Shown here in pieces: positions 26,455-34,796 of a stretch of 64,000 nt of DNA. The notes beneath the pieces are model-generated. The model saw nothing but the letters and a program-made list of their open reading frames with translations. It was not told the origin of the DNA and searched no databases. How positions within the stretch are numbered: position 1 is the first letter of the stretch; each line of letters opens with the position of its first letter. Position numbers and translations under genes: made by a program. Origin of the DNA: Bacillus sp. AFS088145 (GTDB taxonomy: Bacteria > Bacillota > Bacilli > Bacillales > Bacillaceae_G); NCBI RefSeq assembly GCF_002564465.1, contig NZ_NUUX01000039.1, positions 101,149 through 165,148 of the forward strand, in the 5' to 3' direction.

Positions 26455-27429
26455 ATGAAGGCAGTTCAAATTGATGAATCAAAGCATTTATTTATTGACG
26501 ATTATCATATGCCTGTTTTAGGTGAGAATGAACTACTTGTTAAAGTTCATGCTACGGCTATTAATCGAGCTGACTTACTTCAAAAACATGGTAAGTACCC
26601 CGTACCAAAAGGTGCATCACCTATTTTAGGTCTAGAAATGGCCGGGATTGTTGAACAAGTTGGGGCTAATGTTACAAATTGGAAAGTTGGAGATCGTGTT
26701 TGTAGCTTATTGCCAGGTGGAGGTTATGCGCAGTATGTTTCCATTCCTTCAGATTTAGCAATTTCAATTCCAGATCATTTATCGTTCGAAGATGCTGCGG
26801 CTATACCCGAAGTGTTTTTGACAGCTTACTTAAATTTATTTGAATTAGGTAGATTAAAAGAAAATGAAACTGTATTAATTCATGCCGGAGCTAGTGGTGT
26901 TGGGACCGCTGCAATTCAGCTTGTAAGAGAATTTGGTGCAAGTTCAATCGTTACGGCTGGGAATGAAATGAAACTTGCAGCTTGTACTGATTTAGGTGCA
27001 AATCATGTGATTAACTATAAAAATGAAGATTTTAAAACTGTAGTCGAAAAAGTTACTGATCATGTAGGTGTAGATGTTATTTTAGATTTTATTGGTGCAT
27101 CTTATTTTCATCAAAACTTACAAACATTAAATACTAATGGCAGACTCATTTTGATTGGTACAATGGGTGGAGTTAAAGTGAACGATGTGAACTTATTACC
27201 ACTTATGACAAAGAGAATTTCCATTATAGGGAGTACTTTGCGTTCACAAACACTTGAGCAAAAAATCTATTTAACGAATCAATTTAAAAAAGAGGTCTTA
27301 CCACTTTTTACGAATAAAAAAATAAAACCGATTATCGATACAGTGTATAGCTGGCATGAAGTGAATGAAGCTCATACTCGAATGGAAAACAATTTAAATA
27401 TCGGAAAAATAGTCTTAAAAATAGATTAA
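26455..27429 (+). CDS. Quinone-oxidoreductase-like MDR dehydrogenase
   Basis: 324-residue medium-chain dehydrogenase/reductase. It has 'VHATAINRADLLQKHGKYPVPKGASPILGLEMAG', the NADP-binding 'VLIHAGASGVGTAAIQLVREFGAS' and a C-terminal 'AHTRMENNLNIGKIVLKI'. It belongs to the PIG3/QOR group, which use NADPH to reduce quinones and do not bind zinc. The ATG at 26455 has AAAGGTAGG nine bases upstream. It is followed after 27 bp by a DUF554 gene on the same strand. Confidence 0.87.
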   Translation: MKAVQIDESKHLFIDDYHMPVLGENELLVKVHATAINRADLLQKHGKYPVPKGASPILGLEMAGIVEQVGANVTNWKVGDRVCSLLPGGGYAQYVSIPSDLAISIPDHLSFEDAAAIPEVFLTAYLNLFELGRLKENETVLIHAGASGVGTAAIQLVREFGASSIVTAGNEMKLAACTDLGANHVINYKNEDFKTVVEKVTDHVGVDVILDFIGASYFHQNLQTLNTNGRLILIGTMGGVKVNDVNLLPLMTKRISIIGSTLRSQTLEQKIYLTNQFKKEVLPLFTNKKIKPIIDTVYSWHEVNEAHTRMENNLNIGKIVLKID

Positions 27430-27455
27430 TTATATGTAAGTTAAAGGGGATAATC

Positions 27456-28160
27456 ATGGTACTACTCGGTTCAATTGTTAATGCAGCAGCTATTATTTTT
27501 GGCTCTTTACTAGGTTTATTTATTAAAAGAATTCCAGATCGAATGAAAAACCTAGTAACTCAGTCAATTTCTCTCGTAATTATTGTCATAGGATTTACGT
27601 TAGCAATGAAAACAAATCAAGTTCTAATCGTCGTTTTCAGCTTATCATTAGGTGCAGTTTTAGGTGAATGGTTAGATATCGAATCTAAATTAGATAAACT
27701 AGGTCTATTTATCGAAAGTAAAGTTCAATCTAAAAACGAAGGTTCTATTTCTAAAGGATTTGTTACTTCGACTTTATTATTCTGTGTTGGTGCGATGGCT
27801 ATACTTGGGGCTCTAGATAGCGGACTTCGTCATAATCATGAAATTCTATATACAAAATCAATGATGGACGGTTTTCTATCGATCATTTTAACTTCAACAC
27901 TTGGTATTGGCGTATTATTCTCTGCTGTCCCAGTTTTAATCTATCAAGGATTCATTGCCATTTTTGCCTCATTTGTACCGAATCTAGTAACTCAGCATTT
28001 ATTAAATTCAATTATTGCAGAAATCTCAGGTACTGGAGGAATTTTATTAATTGCTCTTGGTTTAAATTCATTAGGTTTAGTAAAAATAAAAATTGGTAAT
28101 ATGTTACCTTCTATTTTATTTGCACTTATTATTGTTTGTTTCATTCAGTTTTTCAAATAA
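27456..28160 (+). CDS. DUF554 integral membrane protein
   Basis: 234-residue protein with about seven hydrophobic segments. 'MVLLGSIVNAAAIIFGSLLGLF', 'FSLSLGAVLGEWLDIESKLDKLG' and 'TSTLLFCVGAMAILGALDSGLRHNHEILYTKSMMDGFLSIILTSTLGIGVLFSAVPVLIYQG' are the DUF554 (YdfK/YqgA) signature. Function unknown; a transporter is likely. Start ATG has AAAGGGG upstream. Probably co-transcribed with the MDR gene; terminator follows. Confidence 0.88.
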   Translation: MVLLGSIVNAAAIIFGSLLGLFIKRIPDRMKNLVTQSISLVIIVIGFTLAMKTNQVLIVVFSLSLGAVLGEWLDIESKLDKLGLFIESKVQSKNEGSISKGFVTSTLLFCVGAMAILGALDSGLRHNHEILYTKSMMDGFLSIILTSTLGIGVLFSAVPVLIYQGFIAIFASFVPNLVTQHLLNSIIAEISGTGGILLIALGLNSLGLVKIKIGNMLPSILFALIIVCFIQFFK

Positions 28161-28167
28161 GATTACT

Positions 28168-28197
28168 AAAATGAGCCCCAAAAATGGGCTCATTTTT
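28168..28197. terminator. Terminator after DUF554 gene
   Basis: 11-bp perfect stem AAAATGAGCCC/GGGCTCATTTT, loop of seven bases, T6. It may also act on the converging DUF1275 gene. Confidence 0.88.
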
Positions 28198-28201
28198 TAA
28201 A

Positions 28202-28900
28202 TTAATGGAGTTTCTTTCTAAAATAACCTTTGTCTTTGTGATATAAGATTAACGCTATTATTAATACTCCTGCAGCAATCCAAACAGCTTGATTCCCAAT
28301 ATATTTTGTTGAAAGACTCCCAAACAATGCGCCAAATGAAAAGGAAAGGATAATAACAAGAAACTCTTTAAATTTTGTTTTTGCTTCTTTGTCATGATTT
28401 ACAAAAGCTGTATATGCTGCCTGAGAAGCAATTCTAATATTGCCGGTTGTCATAGTTGAATTGTATGTCCATTTATCTAAATGAGTGAAGGTTGAAATTT
28501 GTAATGATGAGACAAAGGAGATGCAAACTGTTACAACTATATTAGGTACACTACTAGGTAATAATCCTACAATCAATAACACACTACATTCTAATAAAAG
28601 TATTGAACGTCTATAGCTATATAAAAGTTCTCTTAAACGTGGATGTTTAACGGATTCAGCAACTAATACCCCTAGAATAAAGGCTATAATAGGTAGAATA
28701 TAATCCACAGAGTTTTTCCAATTTCCAAATGATAGATTTATTGCCAAAAGAACAAGATTTCCCGTTTGTGCATTGGCAAATACACCGTCTCTACTAATAA
28801 AAGTATACCCATCTAAAAAACCACCTACTAAAGCTAACAATAATCCAAGATAGACTGAATTTGATGATAATGATGGAATTATTTTTTGTTTAGATTTCAA
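28202..28900 (-). CDS. YoaK-family (DUF1275) membrane protein
   Basis: 232-residue membrane protein with about seven hydrophobic segments. 'LALVGGFLDGYTFISRDGVFANAQTGNLVLLAINLSFGNW' near the N-terminus and 'FTHLDKWTYNSTMTTGNIRIASQAAYTAF' in the middle are the DUF1275/YoaK repeats. Function unknown; the family has been suggested to transport small molecules. Start: TTG at 28900 with AGGAG seven bases upstream. An in-frame GTG at 28948 lacks a site. Confidence 0.85.
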   Translation of the reverse strand: MKSKQKIIPSLSSNSVYLGLLLALVGGFLDGYTFISRDGVFANAQTGNLVLLAINLSFGNWKNSVDYILPIIAFILGVLVAESVKHPRLRELLYSYRRSILLLECSVLLIVGLLPSSVPNIVVTVCISFVSSLQISTFTHLDKWTYNSTMTTGNIRIASQAAYTAFVNHDKEAKTKFKEFLVIILSFSFGALFGSLSTKYIGNQAVWIAAGVLIIALILYHKDKGYFRKKLH

Positions 28901-29070
28901 TCTAGTTCTCCTACTTCTATTACTAAACTTAGCACAATCATAACACACTTATTATGTAAATAAATGTGAACAATAATCCAACAATTACATAAAAAACAAT
29001 CAATTTTCCACTAGGGTTAATTGATTTTTTAAAATGGCTCTGTTAAATTAAAAAGTTGATTTTTGAAATC

Positions 29071-29099
29071 AAAAAAGGCTGTCAAATTAGACAACCTTT
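29071..29099 (-). terminator. Terminator of the 29.2-kb small membrane gene
   Basis: 10-bp stem AAAGGCTGTC/GACAACCTTT with one G-T type pair, loop of six bases, T6 on the minus strand. Confidence 0.7.
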
Positions 29100-29158
29100 A
29101 GGACCCTTATCGAACTAATACACTGTGTTAGTTGCATAACATGCTGCACTAATTTTTA

Positions 29159-29449
29159 TTATCTATTTAGTTGTGATATATAAAAGCTTTGTGCTGCAAC
29201 TAAAATTATAACTACCGATAAAACAAAGAAGCCAATTGACCAACTTTTCTTTTTTAAAATATAATTCTCGATCCCAGATAGAAACATGGTTGCCGCCATA
29301 ATTATTCCTATAAGTCCGGAATAGAAAAAATTAACAGGAAATGATTTTAAAGAAAATACAATAAGTACTATGTAAGGAATTCCAAGTATCATCTGAGTAA
29401 TTGCAATAGGCTTTACCCTGTTCTTAAAAAAACGGTTACTTAATTTAAT
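29159..29449 (-). CDS. Small three-helix membrane protein, possible ATT start
   Basis: The membrane part begins near 'LSNRFFKNRVKPIAITQMIL' and holds three hydrophobic segments, ending 'VILVAAQSFYISQLNR'. The frame extends upstream to a TTG at 29575 (138 residues), but that start has no ribosome site and the extension reads as non-protein-like (many Cys, Phe and Lys). A strong GAGGAGAGGG lies six bases before an ATT codon at 29447-29449, giving 96 residues. An ATT start is rare but used (infC). A sequence error that removes a normal start is also possible. No family recognised. Confidence 0.5.
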   Translation of the reverse strand: MKLSNRFFKNRVKPIAITQMILGIPYIVLIVFSLKSFPVNFFYSGLIGIIMAATMFLSGIENYILKKKSWSIGFFVLSVVIILVAAQSFYISQLNR

Positions 29450-29896
29450 ATTATTCCCTCTCCTCTTTTGTCTAAAAAATTTAAAGTATATTTTAATTAT
29501 ACACTTGCAATCGAATACTGTAATGTGAGGGAATTCTAACTTTTTAACACAGAATTTAAAAGAATCCTTTTGCAAGTAAACTATTTTGTTTAATAAAAAA
29601 GGCCGTTCATTAGTTGCTTATGATTTTCAAATAAAACTTTGCATTAATCGAACAACCGTTAAGCTGCTTCGGTGTGCTTTATTAATAGTTCTAACTCAAC
29701 TCATGCATTACGTTAATTGGTAGTAGAGTTAAATAATTTAAAGGGATAATTTATAAATTGTTGAAATTAAATAATTGGATATAAATACCATAATGAAGAG
29801 TTTTTTTGAGCTGGAAAATGGAGCTTATTAATGTGTAGAAGTTTTAAAATGTAAATTATATGGAAGTTGAAGGCAATCTTTAATGGAGGGGTTAAA
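29450..29896. other. About 450-bp intergenic region
   Basis: Apart from the non-protein-like extension of the preceding gene, I see no gene here. The part 29600-29700 has an 'aaaaaaggccgttcattag' stretch resembling sequence beside the dispersed motifs at 1.8 and 32 kb. The promoter of the lyase gene should lie near 29800. Confidence 0.5.
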
Positions 29897-30784
29897 ATGA
29901 AATTTGATCTGCAAGAAATAAATATTCCATTTTCTAATTCAGGTCCATATGGGATAGCTGTTTCGCATGATGGGAAAATATGGTTTACTCAGCATAAGGC
30001 AAACAAAATTAGTTGTTTTGATCAAAATGGACATATTCAAGAGTATACTGTTCCCACACCTAATGCTAGAGTGATGTGTTTAACAGTATCTTCAAAAGGA
30101 GATATTTGGTTTACGGAAAATGGAGCCAACAAAATCGGAAAGCTCTCTACAAGTGGTCTATTTACAGAATATCCTTTGCCGCATCCAAATTCAGCCCCGT
30201 ATGGAATTACAGAAGGACAAAATGGGGATATCTGGTTTACTGAGATGAATGGAAATCGGATTGGTAAATTGACTACAGAAGGGAAGATTCATGAATATGA
30301 ACTACCTAACAAAGGAACATATCCTTCTTTTATTACACTAGGTTCTGATAACTCACTTTGGTTCACTGAAAACCAGAACAATGCTATTGGTAAAATAACG
30401 GATTCTGGAGATTTAATGGAATTTCCAATTCCTACACCCGCATCAGGGCCTGTAGGTATTACAAGAGGAAATGATGATGCACTTTGGTTTGTAGAAATAA
30501 TTGGGAATAAAATAGGGAGAATCTCTTATTCTGGAGAGATAATAGAATATGACATCCCTACACCGAATGCACGCCCCCATGCTATTGCTGTTGGAGAAGA
30601 ATTTGATTTATGGTTTACTGAATGGGGTTCAAATAAAATAGGAAGATTGACAAAAGACCATGCAATTGTGGAATACACAATTAAAACACCTAATGCAGAA
30701 CCTCACGGAATTGTATGTGACAAGAATGGAGCCGTTTGGTTCGCATTAGAATGTAACAAAATCGGAAAATTAACCTTGATATAA
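29897..30784 (+). CDS. vgb: Virginiamycin B lyase (streptogramin lyase) homologue
   Basis: 295-residue seven-bladed beta-propeller; the repeat is about 42 residues with 'DIWFTENGANKIGKLSTSG'-type blades. Vgb opens the ring of type B streptogramins by a Mg-dependent lyase reaction. Counting here gives Tyr18, His228, Glu268 and His270, the positions I recall for catalytic/metal residues of S. aureus Vgb. A Glu at 285 is one off the remembered Glu284. Length also matches. Start ATG at 29897 follows GGAGGGG; the upstream TTG frame was not used. An environmental homologue with another substrate remains possible. Confidence 0.85.
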   Translation: MKFDLQEINIPFSNSGPYGIAVSHDGKIWFTQHKANKISCFDQNGHIQEYTVPTPNARVMCLTVSSKGDIWFTENGANKIGKLSTSGLFTEYPLPHPNSAPYGITEGQNGDIWFTEMNGNRIGKLTTEGKIHEYELPNKGTYPSFITLGSDNSLWFTENQNNAIGKITDSGDLMEFPIPTPASGPVGITRGNDDALWFVEIIGNKIGRISYSGEIIEYDIPTPNARPHAIAVGEEFDLWFTEWGSNKIGRLTKDHAIVEYTIKTPNAEPHGIVCDKNGAVWFALECNKIGKLTLI

Positions 30785-30900
30785 TAAGAGGTAGGTAGTT
30801 AGCTTGTTAAATAGATTAAAATGAAAACTGAATTGGGAACTCTCGTATTATGCCTATATATTGGAGATCAAGATTTAAAGTTTTCGAGAGGGGAAATTAT

Positions 30901-31464
30901 ATGAATCCTATTTTATTAGATGTTCCGTTACAAATAGAAACAGACAGACTAATTCTTCGAGCACCACTTCAAGCCGGTGAAGGGAATGTAGTAAACCAAG
31001 CTATTAAGGATTCCATTAGTGAGTTAAAACAATGGTTGCTATTATTCCAGTCAATTCCTACTATTGAAGAAACGGAAATTCTTCTGAGAAATGCCCATAT
31101 AGATTTTTTGAAAAGAGAAAGCTTTCGCTATCTTATCTATCATAAGAATACTAATGATTTTATTGGAACTGCTAGCCTTCACGGAATTAATTGGAAGATT
31201 TCTAAATGTGAAATTGGATACTGGATTAACACGCCATTTAGTGGCAATGGATATATGACAGAAGTAGTTAGTGAGTTAACAGGCCTTGGCTTTCAGCTAC
31301 TTAAATTTAGAAGAATTGAAATACGATGTGATTCTAATAACACTAAAAGTCGTTCGATCCCAGAAAAACTAGGTTTTGAGCTTGAAGGGATATTACGAAA
31401 TGAAGATCTTTCAGCTGACGGTAAAAAACTAACTGATACCTGCATCTATGCAAAGGTAATTTAG
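30901..31464 (+). CDS. GNAT acetyltransferase, RimJ/RimL-like
   Basis: 187-residue GNAT. 'LQIETDRLILRAPLQAGEG', 'IGYWINTPFSGNGYMTEVVSELTGLGFQLLKFRRIEIRCDSNNTKSRSIPEKLGFELEGILRNED' is the RimJ/L pattern (acetyl-CoA loop NGYMTE, then SRSIPEKLGF). Such enzymes acetylate protein N-termini, or small amines. ATG at 30901 follows GAGAGGGG; an upstream in-frame ATG at 30850 lacks a site. It follows the Vgb gene by about 115 bp on the same strand. Confidence 0.87.
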   Translation: MNPILLDVPLQIETDRLILRAPLQAGEGNVVNQAIKDSISELKQWLLLFQSIPTIEETEILLRNAHIDFLKRESFRYLIYHKNTNDFIGTASLHGINWKISKCEIGYWINTPFSGNGYMTEVVSELTGLGFQLLKFRRIEIRCDSNNTKSRSIPEKLGFELEGILRNEDLSADGKKLTDTCIYAKVI

Positions 31465-31514
31465 ACTAAAATTTTAAAATCTCTTGTACAACTAATGCTT
31501 TAGTTGTATAAGGA

Positions 31515-31547
31515 AAAAGGAACTTCGCATGAAACGAAGTTCCTTTT
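31515..31547 (+). terminator. Terminator after GNAT gene
   Basis: 13-bp perfect stem AAAAGGAACTTCG/CGAAGTTCCTTTT, loop of seven bases, then TTTTGTT. Confidence 0.85.
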
Positions 31548-31685
31548 GTTATTCAGTCAAATCGTATATAAAATATGGATAAAGAATTAAAAGTTCTTAT
31601 TGTCATATTTTTAACCCCACAAAATTTAAAGTGTATTATAGTAAATTATTCTATTTAGAGATCAAATAGACCTTAACTTATGCTG

Positions 31686-31937
31686 CTATTCTGAAGTATC
31701 ACAAAGTGGACATTCTTCAGGGTGCTTTTCCCTTGCTAAAATAAAGTATATTCCAAGAATAAAAGTAATTATTAAAATGACAAAAATTGCCCAATATATC
31801 GGGGGATTGTTATATGTTACTGTTGTAACTTCATTCTCTATTATTGTATCCTCAAGAGGATACTAAATGGCATCTATTTTTAGGTATGTTAGTATAGCTG
31901 AAAAACTAAGAAATATTCCTACTGCACGTTTCATCAT
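31686..31937 (-). pseudogene. Small membrane protein gene with in-frame amber stop
   Basis: ATG at 31937 follows GAGGTGG. The frame encodes MMKRAVGIFLSFSAILTYLK..., then TAG at 31863-31865 (codon 25), then continues open for 58 codons ('YPLEDTIIENEVTTVTYNNP', a membrane helix, 'REKHPEECPLCDTSE') to the TAG at 31686. The total would be 83 residues with a signal-like N-terminus, one later helix and a C-terminal CPLC pair. A single base change (for example CAG to TAG) explains it. I see no readthrough context. Confidence 0.6.
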
Positions 31938-31992
31938 TTCCACCTCTTACCACTTTGAAATATAAAGTTTAACATAAAAAGGAAATCCTTTT

Positions 31993-32020
31993 TCCACTAA
32001 ACTGCCATTTTGTTGAATTA
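31993..32020. repeat. Dispersed intergenic motif, copy 2
   Basis: TCCACTAAACTGCCATTTTG then TTGAATTA. Same core as the copies at 2418, 32913 and 50276; followed by AAAAAAGCCGTATA, also found near 1845. Confidence 0.45.
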
Positions 32021-32090
32021 AAAAAGCCGTATATAATCAGCTCATGTTCTTAAACTATTGCATTGCGTTCGTATTAGTTCCATAATGATA

Positions 32091-32330
32091 TCATTTATTT
32101 TTACTATCCGATTCAATAATCAACTTACAAAGATAGCCGACAATATACTCTCTTTTAGTAGTTTCTTCAATATCATTATTATCTACAAGATCATTGATCC
32201 CTTTATTAATTACATTCCATAAAGGTGTATTTTCAAATTTTTCATATGGATGTGACAAGCTATTTCCTCCATTTATCTCATGTTCAACAAAAGAGTGCGT
32301 TAGTTCAATAAGGAAAGTTATCAATTCCAT
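32091..32330 (-). CDS. Hypothetical immunity-like protein, 79 aa
   Basis: Small acidic helical protein (MELITFLIELTHSFVEHEIN...). Its start lies inside the end of the 173-residue gene upstream (10-bp overlap), so the pair is translationally coupled. The composition and size resemble bacteriocin or toxin immunity proteins. No family assigned. Confidence 0.55.
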   Translation of the reverse strand: MELITFLIELTHSFVEHEINGGNSLSHPYEKFENTPLWNVINKGINDLVDNNDIEETTKREYIVGYLCKLIIESDSKNK

Positions 32331-32842
32331 TCCCGTTGTACAGCATTAAAATAAATCAACTTAAACTCATTAAGATATTTATCAAAGTAACTTAATTCTT
32401 CAATAAAACCATCAATTATATCGTTTAATAAAAAAAATCCATCATTAACTAAATCAAAACTATCATCAAAACCATATAAATTACAGTATTCTGCTTCCCA
32501 ATTTAACCCTGTTTGGAGTAATAGTCTAGCTATACACTTATTTGCTTCTACATAAGATAATTGTTTCAGACGTACTTTCTGACTAATTATTGAAAGGAGT
32601 AGGTTGACCTCCAACACTTCTTCACTACTTCCCCTTAGTTCAAATAATTTTGCCTCAATGTCATAAATATTTGCATTGGACATTAAAGAAGCTTCAATTA
32701 TTTCATAGGGTGGAATATCATTTGTTTCAATTACTAAATCACACCATTTTATTAATTCTTCTTTACTCCAAACCGCACAACCTAGACCTAAACCATATAT
32801 ACTGGATAGTATTTGAATTGAATTCAAAGTATTCACTCTCAA
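32321..32842 (-). CDS. Hypothetical protein, 173 aa, coupled to the 79-aa gene
   Basis: Soluble mostly helical acidic protein (VNTLNSIQILSSIYGLGLG..., later 'CIARLLLQTGLNWEAEYCNLYGFDDSFDLVNDGFFLLNDIIDGFIEELSYF'). The start is uncertain: TTG at 32842 or a nearby in-frame GTG/TTG; GAGAG lies just before the GTG. Family not recognised; DUF2247-like or immunity-like is a guess. No toxin gene is nearby. Confidence 0.55.
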   Translation of the reverse strand: MRVNTLNSIQILSSIYGLGLGCAVWSKEELIKWCDLVIETNDIPPYEIIEASLMSNANIYDIEAKLFELRGSSEEVLEVNLLLSIISQKVRLKQLSYVEANKCIARLLLQTGLNWEAEYCNLYGFDDSFDLVNDGFFLLNDIIDGFIEELSYFDKYLNEFKLIYFNAVQREWN

Positions 32843-32912
32843 TCGTACTCAAGATTTTTACTTTATTTTAACCCCTGTTTTTTAAATTTTCATCTAAAAC
32901 ATTTAATAATCT

Positions 32913-32942
32913 TTATTCAACAAATCTGCCATTTCGTTGCAT
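32913..32942. repeat. Dispersed intergenic motif, copy 3
   Basis: TTATTCAACAAATCTGCCAT then TTCGTTGCAT. Shares the CAAC-AA-CTGCCATTT-GTTG core with three other copies in the window. Confidence 0.45.
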
Positions 32943-32975
32943 AAGGATTAACCCTTCATTCTTTTACACACTAAA

Positions 32976-33000
32976 AAAGATCACATTAATTGTGATCTTT
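32976..33000 (-). terminator. Terminator of the small membrane protein island
   Basis: 10-bp perfect stem AAAGATCACA/TGTGATCTTT, loop of five bases, T6 on the minus strand. Confidence 0.8.
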
Positions 33001-33010
33001 ACCCCTTATA

Positions 33011-33205
33011 TTATAACCTTGACGCGATGATACTAGCAGCACCAACTAAAACACACATTGCTCCTCCAAAACGTGTACTCCACTTATAAAAAGAAGATGG
33101 TTCTGTTGCACCATCGGATTTCCAACTTTCCGTAACAGCCCAAAATGCTTCAGGATTCATTATTAGTAAAAATCCAAATAAAATGAGTAATATTCCTATA
33201 AACAT
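33011..33205 (-). CDS. DUF6199-like small membrane protein
   Basis: 64-residue protein with two membrane helices ('MFIGILLILFGFLLIMNP' and 'FGGAMCVLVGAASIIASRL') and a short central loop 'EAFWAVTESWKSDGATEPSSFYKWSTR'. This layout fits the DUF6199 group of small Firmicute membrane proteins. Role unknown. Ends 11 bp before its terminator. Confidence 0.7.
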   Translation of the reverse strand: MFIGILLILFGFLLIMNPEAFWAVTESWKSDGATEPSSFYKWSTRFGGAMCVLVGAASIIASRL

Positions 33206-33253
33206 ATAAGAAACCCTCCAAAATATTTTGTGATCTTTACTCGCTCATTTTCT

Positions 33254-33349
33254 TTAATATTTTTTTGCAAAAAAGATAATTCCAATGGCAATAGCAGCAA
33301 AGATTAGAATCCATACAATAATTGGGGTAAATAACATTAGGTTTTCCAA
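33254..33349 (-). CDS. 31-aa single-helix membrane peptide
   Basis: TTG start (33349) follows GGGAGGGG at four bases. The product begins MENLMLFTPIIVWILIFAAI and ends in FFAKKY: one membrane helix with a basic tail. The good ribosome site and position inside a run of small membrane genes support it. No family assigned. Confidence 0.5.
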   Translation of the reverse strand: MENLMLFTPIIVWILIFAAIAIGIIFFAKKY

Positions 33350-33370
33350 ATGACCCCTCCCTTTAATAGG

Positions 33371-33613
33371 TTATTCCTTGATTCCCTTATATACATAATG
33401 AGCACCAATGATAAAGAATACTAAACTTAATAAAAATGGAATTATTCCAATATTAACCAACGCCGTTCCTAAAACTCCTAAATTTGAGTCCCATCCATTT
33501 CCAGCTGGTTGAGACAGGTACAAAGAATAGATTGATGCCGAAATAAGTGTTACTCCAAATAATAAAATACTTGCTAAAACTCCAATTCCACCAACGATTA
33601 GATTCTTCATCAT
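33371..33613 (-). CDS. 80-aa membrane protein
   Basis: Two to three hydrophobic segments ('LIVGGIGVLASILLFGVTLISASIYSLYL' and 'LVNIGIIPFLLSLVFFIIGAHYVYKGI') joined by a Gly/Asn-rich loop. Starts at ATG 33613 or the next codon, after GGGAGAG. Family not recognised. Confidence 0.65.
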   Translation of the reverse strand: MMKNLIVGGIGVLASILLFGVTLISASIYSLYLSQPAGNGWDSNLGVLGTALVNIGIIPFLLSLVFFIIGAHYVYKGIKE

Positions 33614-33660
33614 TTTCTCTCCCTGGTTTGTTTTATAGTTCTTCCCGGATTAAAAATCTA

Positions 33661-33891
33661 TTAGTCTAAGAAGCTTACAACTAACCCAAATAACATTGTT
33701 AATACGATAAATGTAATAAAGAAATATCCTAAATATCTTATTAGCTTTGGCTTTTTCCCTAATTCGAAGCTTTTTCTTTTTAATGGAATGACACCCTCCA
33801 TTTTTTGTAGATCCTCTATTGGTGAAAATACTTTCTGATCATCCACGTAAACTTTGCTTTCAGTCGTTTCTGATTCGTGCGTTCTTTCCAT
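33661..33891 (-). CDS. 76-aa tail-anchored membrane protein
   Basis: Hydrophilic acidic N-terminal half (MERTHESETTESKVYVDDQK) followed by 'KKPKLIRYLGYFFITFIVLTMLFGLVVSFLD', a single C-terminal helix preceded by basic residues. ATG at 33891 with AGGTGG upstream. Last (promoter-proximal) of a row of small membrane genes on this strand. Family not recognised. Confidence 0.6.
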   Translation of the reverse strand: MERTHESETTESKVYVDDQKVFSPIEDLQKMEGVIPLKRKSFELGKKPKLIRYLGYFFITFIVLTMLFGLVVSFLD

Positions 33892-34029
33892 AGATTCCAC
33901 CTACCTTTTTAGTTATTATGTAATTTAAATGCCTTATGCTATTTACTATATTTTACCATTTTCCATTAAAATTTGATTAGATATTTTTCGCGTTTTAATG
34001 TCATTTACCTTTTTGCCTTTAAAATAAAA

Positions 34030-34062
34030 AAAGACGATCAACACATTCATTTGATCATCTCT
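34030..34062 (-). terminator. Weak terminator after GNAT gene
   Basis: 8-bp stem GACGATCA/TGATCATC with one mismatch; T-rich run on the minus strand. Confidence 0.5.
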
Positions 34063-34068
34063 TTCTTC

Positions 34069-34572
34069 TTATTTAATAATCTTAACCATATGATCTTCAT
34101 CGTAAAATTCACCATTAACTAATAATGCTCTTTTTTCTGTACCAAAGCTTTCAAAGCCTACAGCTTCATAAAGTCTTTTTGCAGATTGATTTGATGAAAT
34201 GACTGCCAATTCAATTTGTAAAAGTTCTTCAATTTCCATAGCATCTTGTATCGCTTGACTTAAAACTTTTTTCCCTACACCTTTACCACGGTAATCTGGT
34301 GTCACGTACATTCCCCAAATTGTTCCTTTATGTTTCATTTTTTCAGATCTTTTTTGGTAGAAGCCAGCAACCCCAACAAGTATGTCTTTGTTGAATGCAC
34401 CGATAATAAAATTATCAAAAGTCTTAGGAAAATTATTTGTATGCTGTTCGATTGATTTTCTCTCGTATTCAGTTAAACTTTCTCCGAATGCTTCTGGTGA
34501 TAATGTTAACCCTTCACTTCTTAATCGAATAAACTCAGGTAAATCTTCAATTGTTAATTTTCGAATTTCCAT
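34069..34572 (-). CDS. GNAT acetyltransferase
   Basis: 167-residue GNAT. 'MEIRKLTIEDLPEFIRLRSEGL', 'GTIWGMYVTPDYRGKGVGKKVLSQAIQDAM' (RGKGVG acetyl-CoA loop) and 'AVISSNQSAKRLYEAVGFESFGTEKRALLVNGEFYDEDHMVKII' are all canonical. Substrate unknown. ATG at 34572 follows AGGGAG; upstream GTG/ATG forms lack it. Monocistronic. Confidence 0.87.
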   Translation of the reverse strand: MEIRKLTIEDLPEFIRLRSEGLTLSPEAFGESLTEYERKSIEQHTNNFPKTFDNFIIGAFNKDILVGVAGFYQKRSEKMKHKGTIWGMYVTPDYRGKGVGKKVLSQAIQDAMEIEELLQIELAVISSNQSAKRLYEAVGFESFGTEKRALLVNGEFYDEDHMVKIIK

Positions 34573-34696
34573 ACTTAATCTCCCTTCGAAGCTCATAGAG
34601 GTGTCAAATTTTTAAAAGCACTTTTTACAATCCATTTAAACCAATTTTTTCATCTCATACAAATATAACATATAATTCTGAAGTTTTAGAATAAAA

Positions 34697-34731
34697 AAAG
34701 GACTGATATATTAATGCACGATCAGTCCTTT
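34697..34731 (-). terminator. Terminator of the aminotransferase/ALDH operon
   Basis: 11-bp perfect stem AAAGGACTGAT/ATCAGTCCTTT; T7 on the minus strand. Confidence 0.85.
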
Positions 34732-34796
34732 CATTTTAAAGACAAATTCCAAAACCCATGTTTATCAGATTGATTGCGAGCGTTTGGCTTGCAGTC

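Noticed and set aside
31863..31865. TAG decoded as pyrrolysine
   Set aside because: No pyl genes or Pyl context seen; a simple nonsense mutation is enough.
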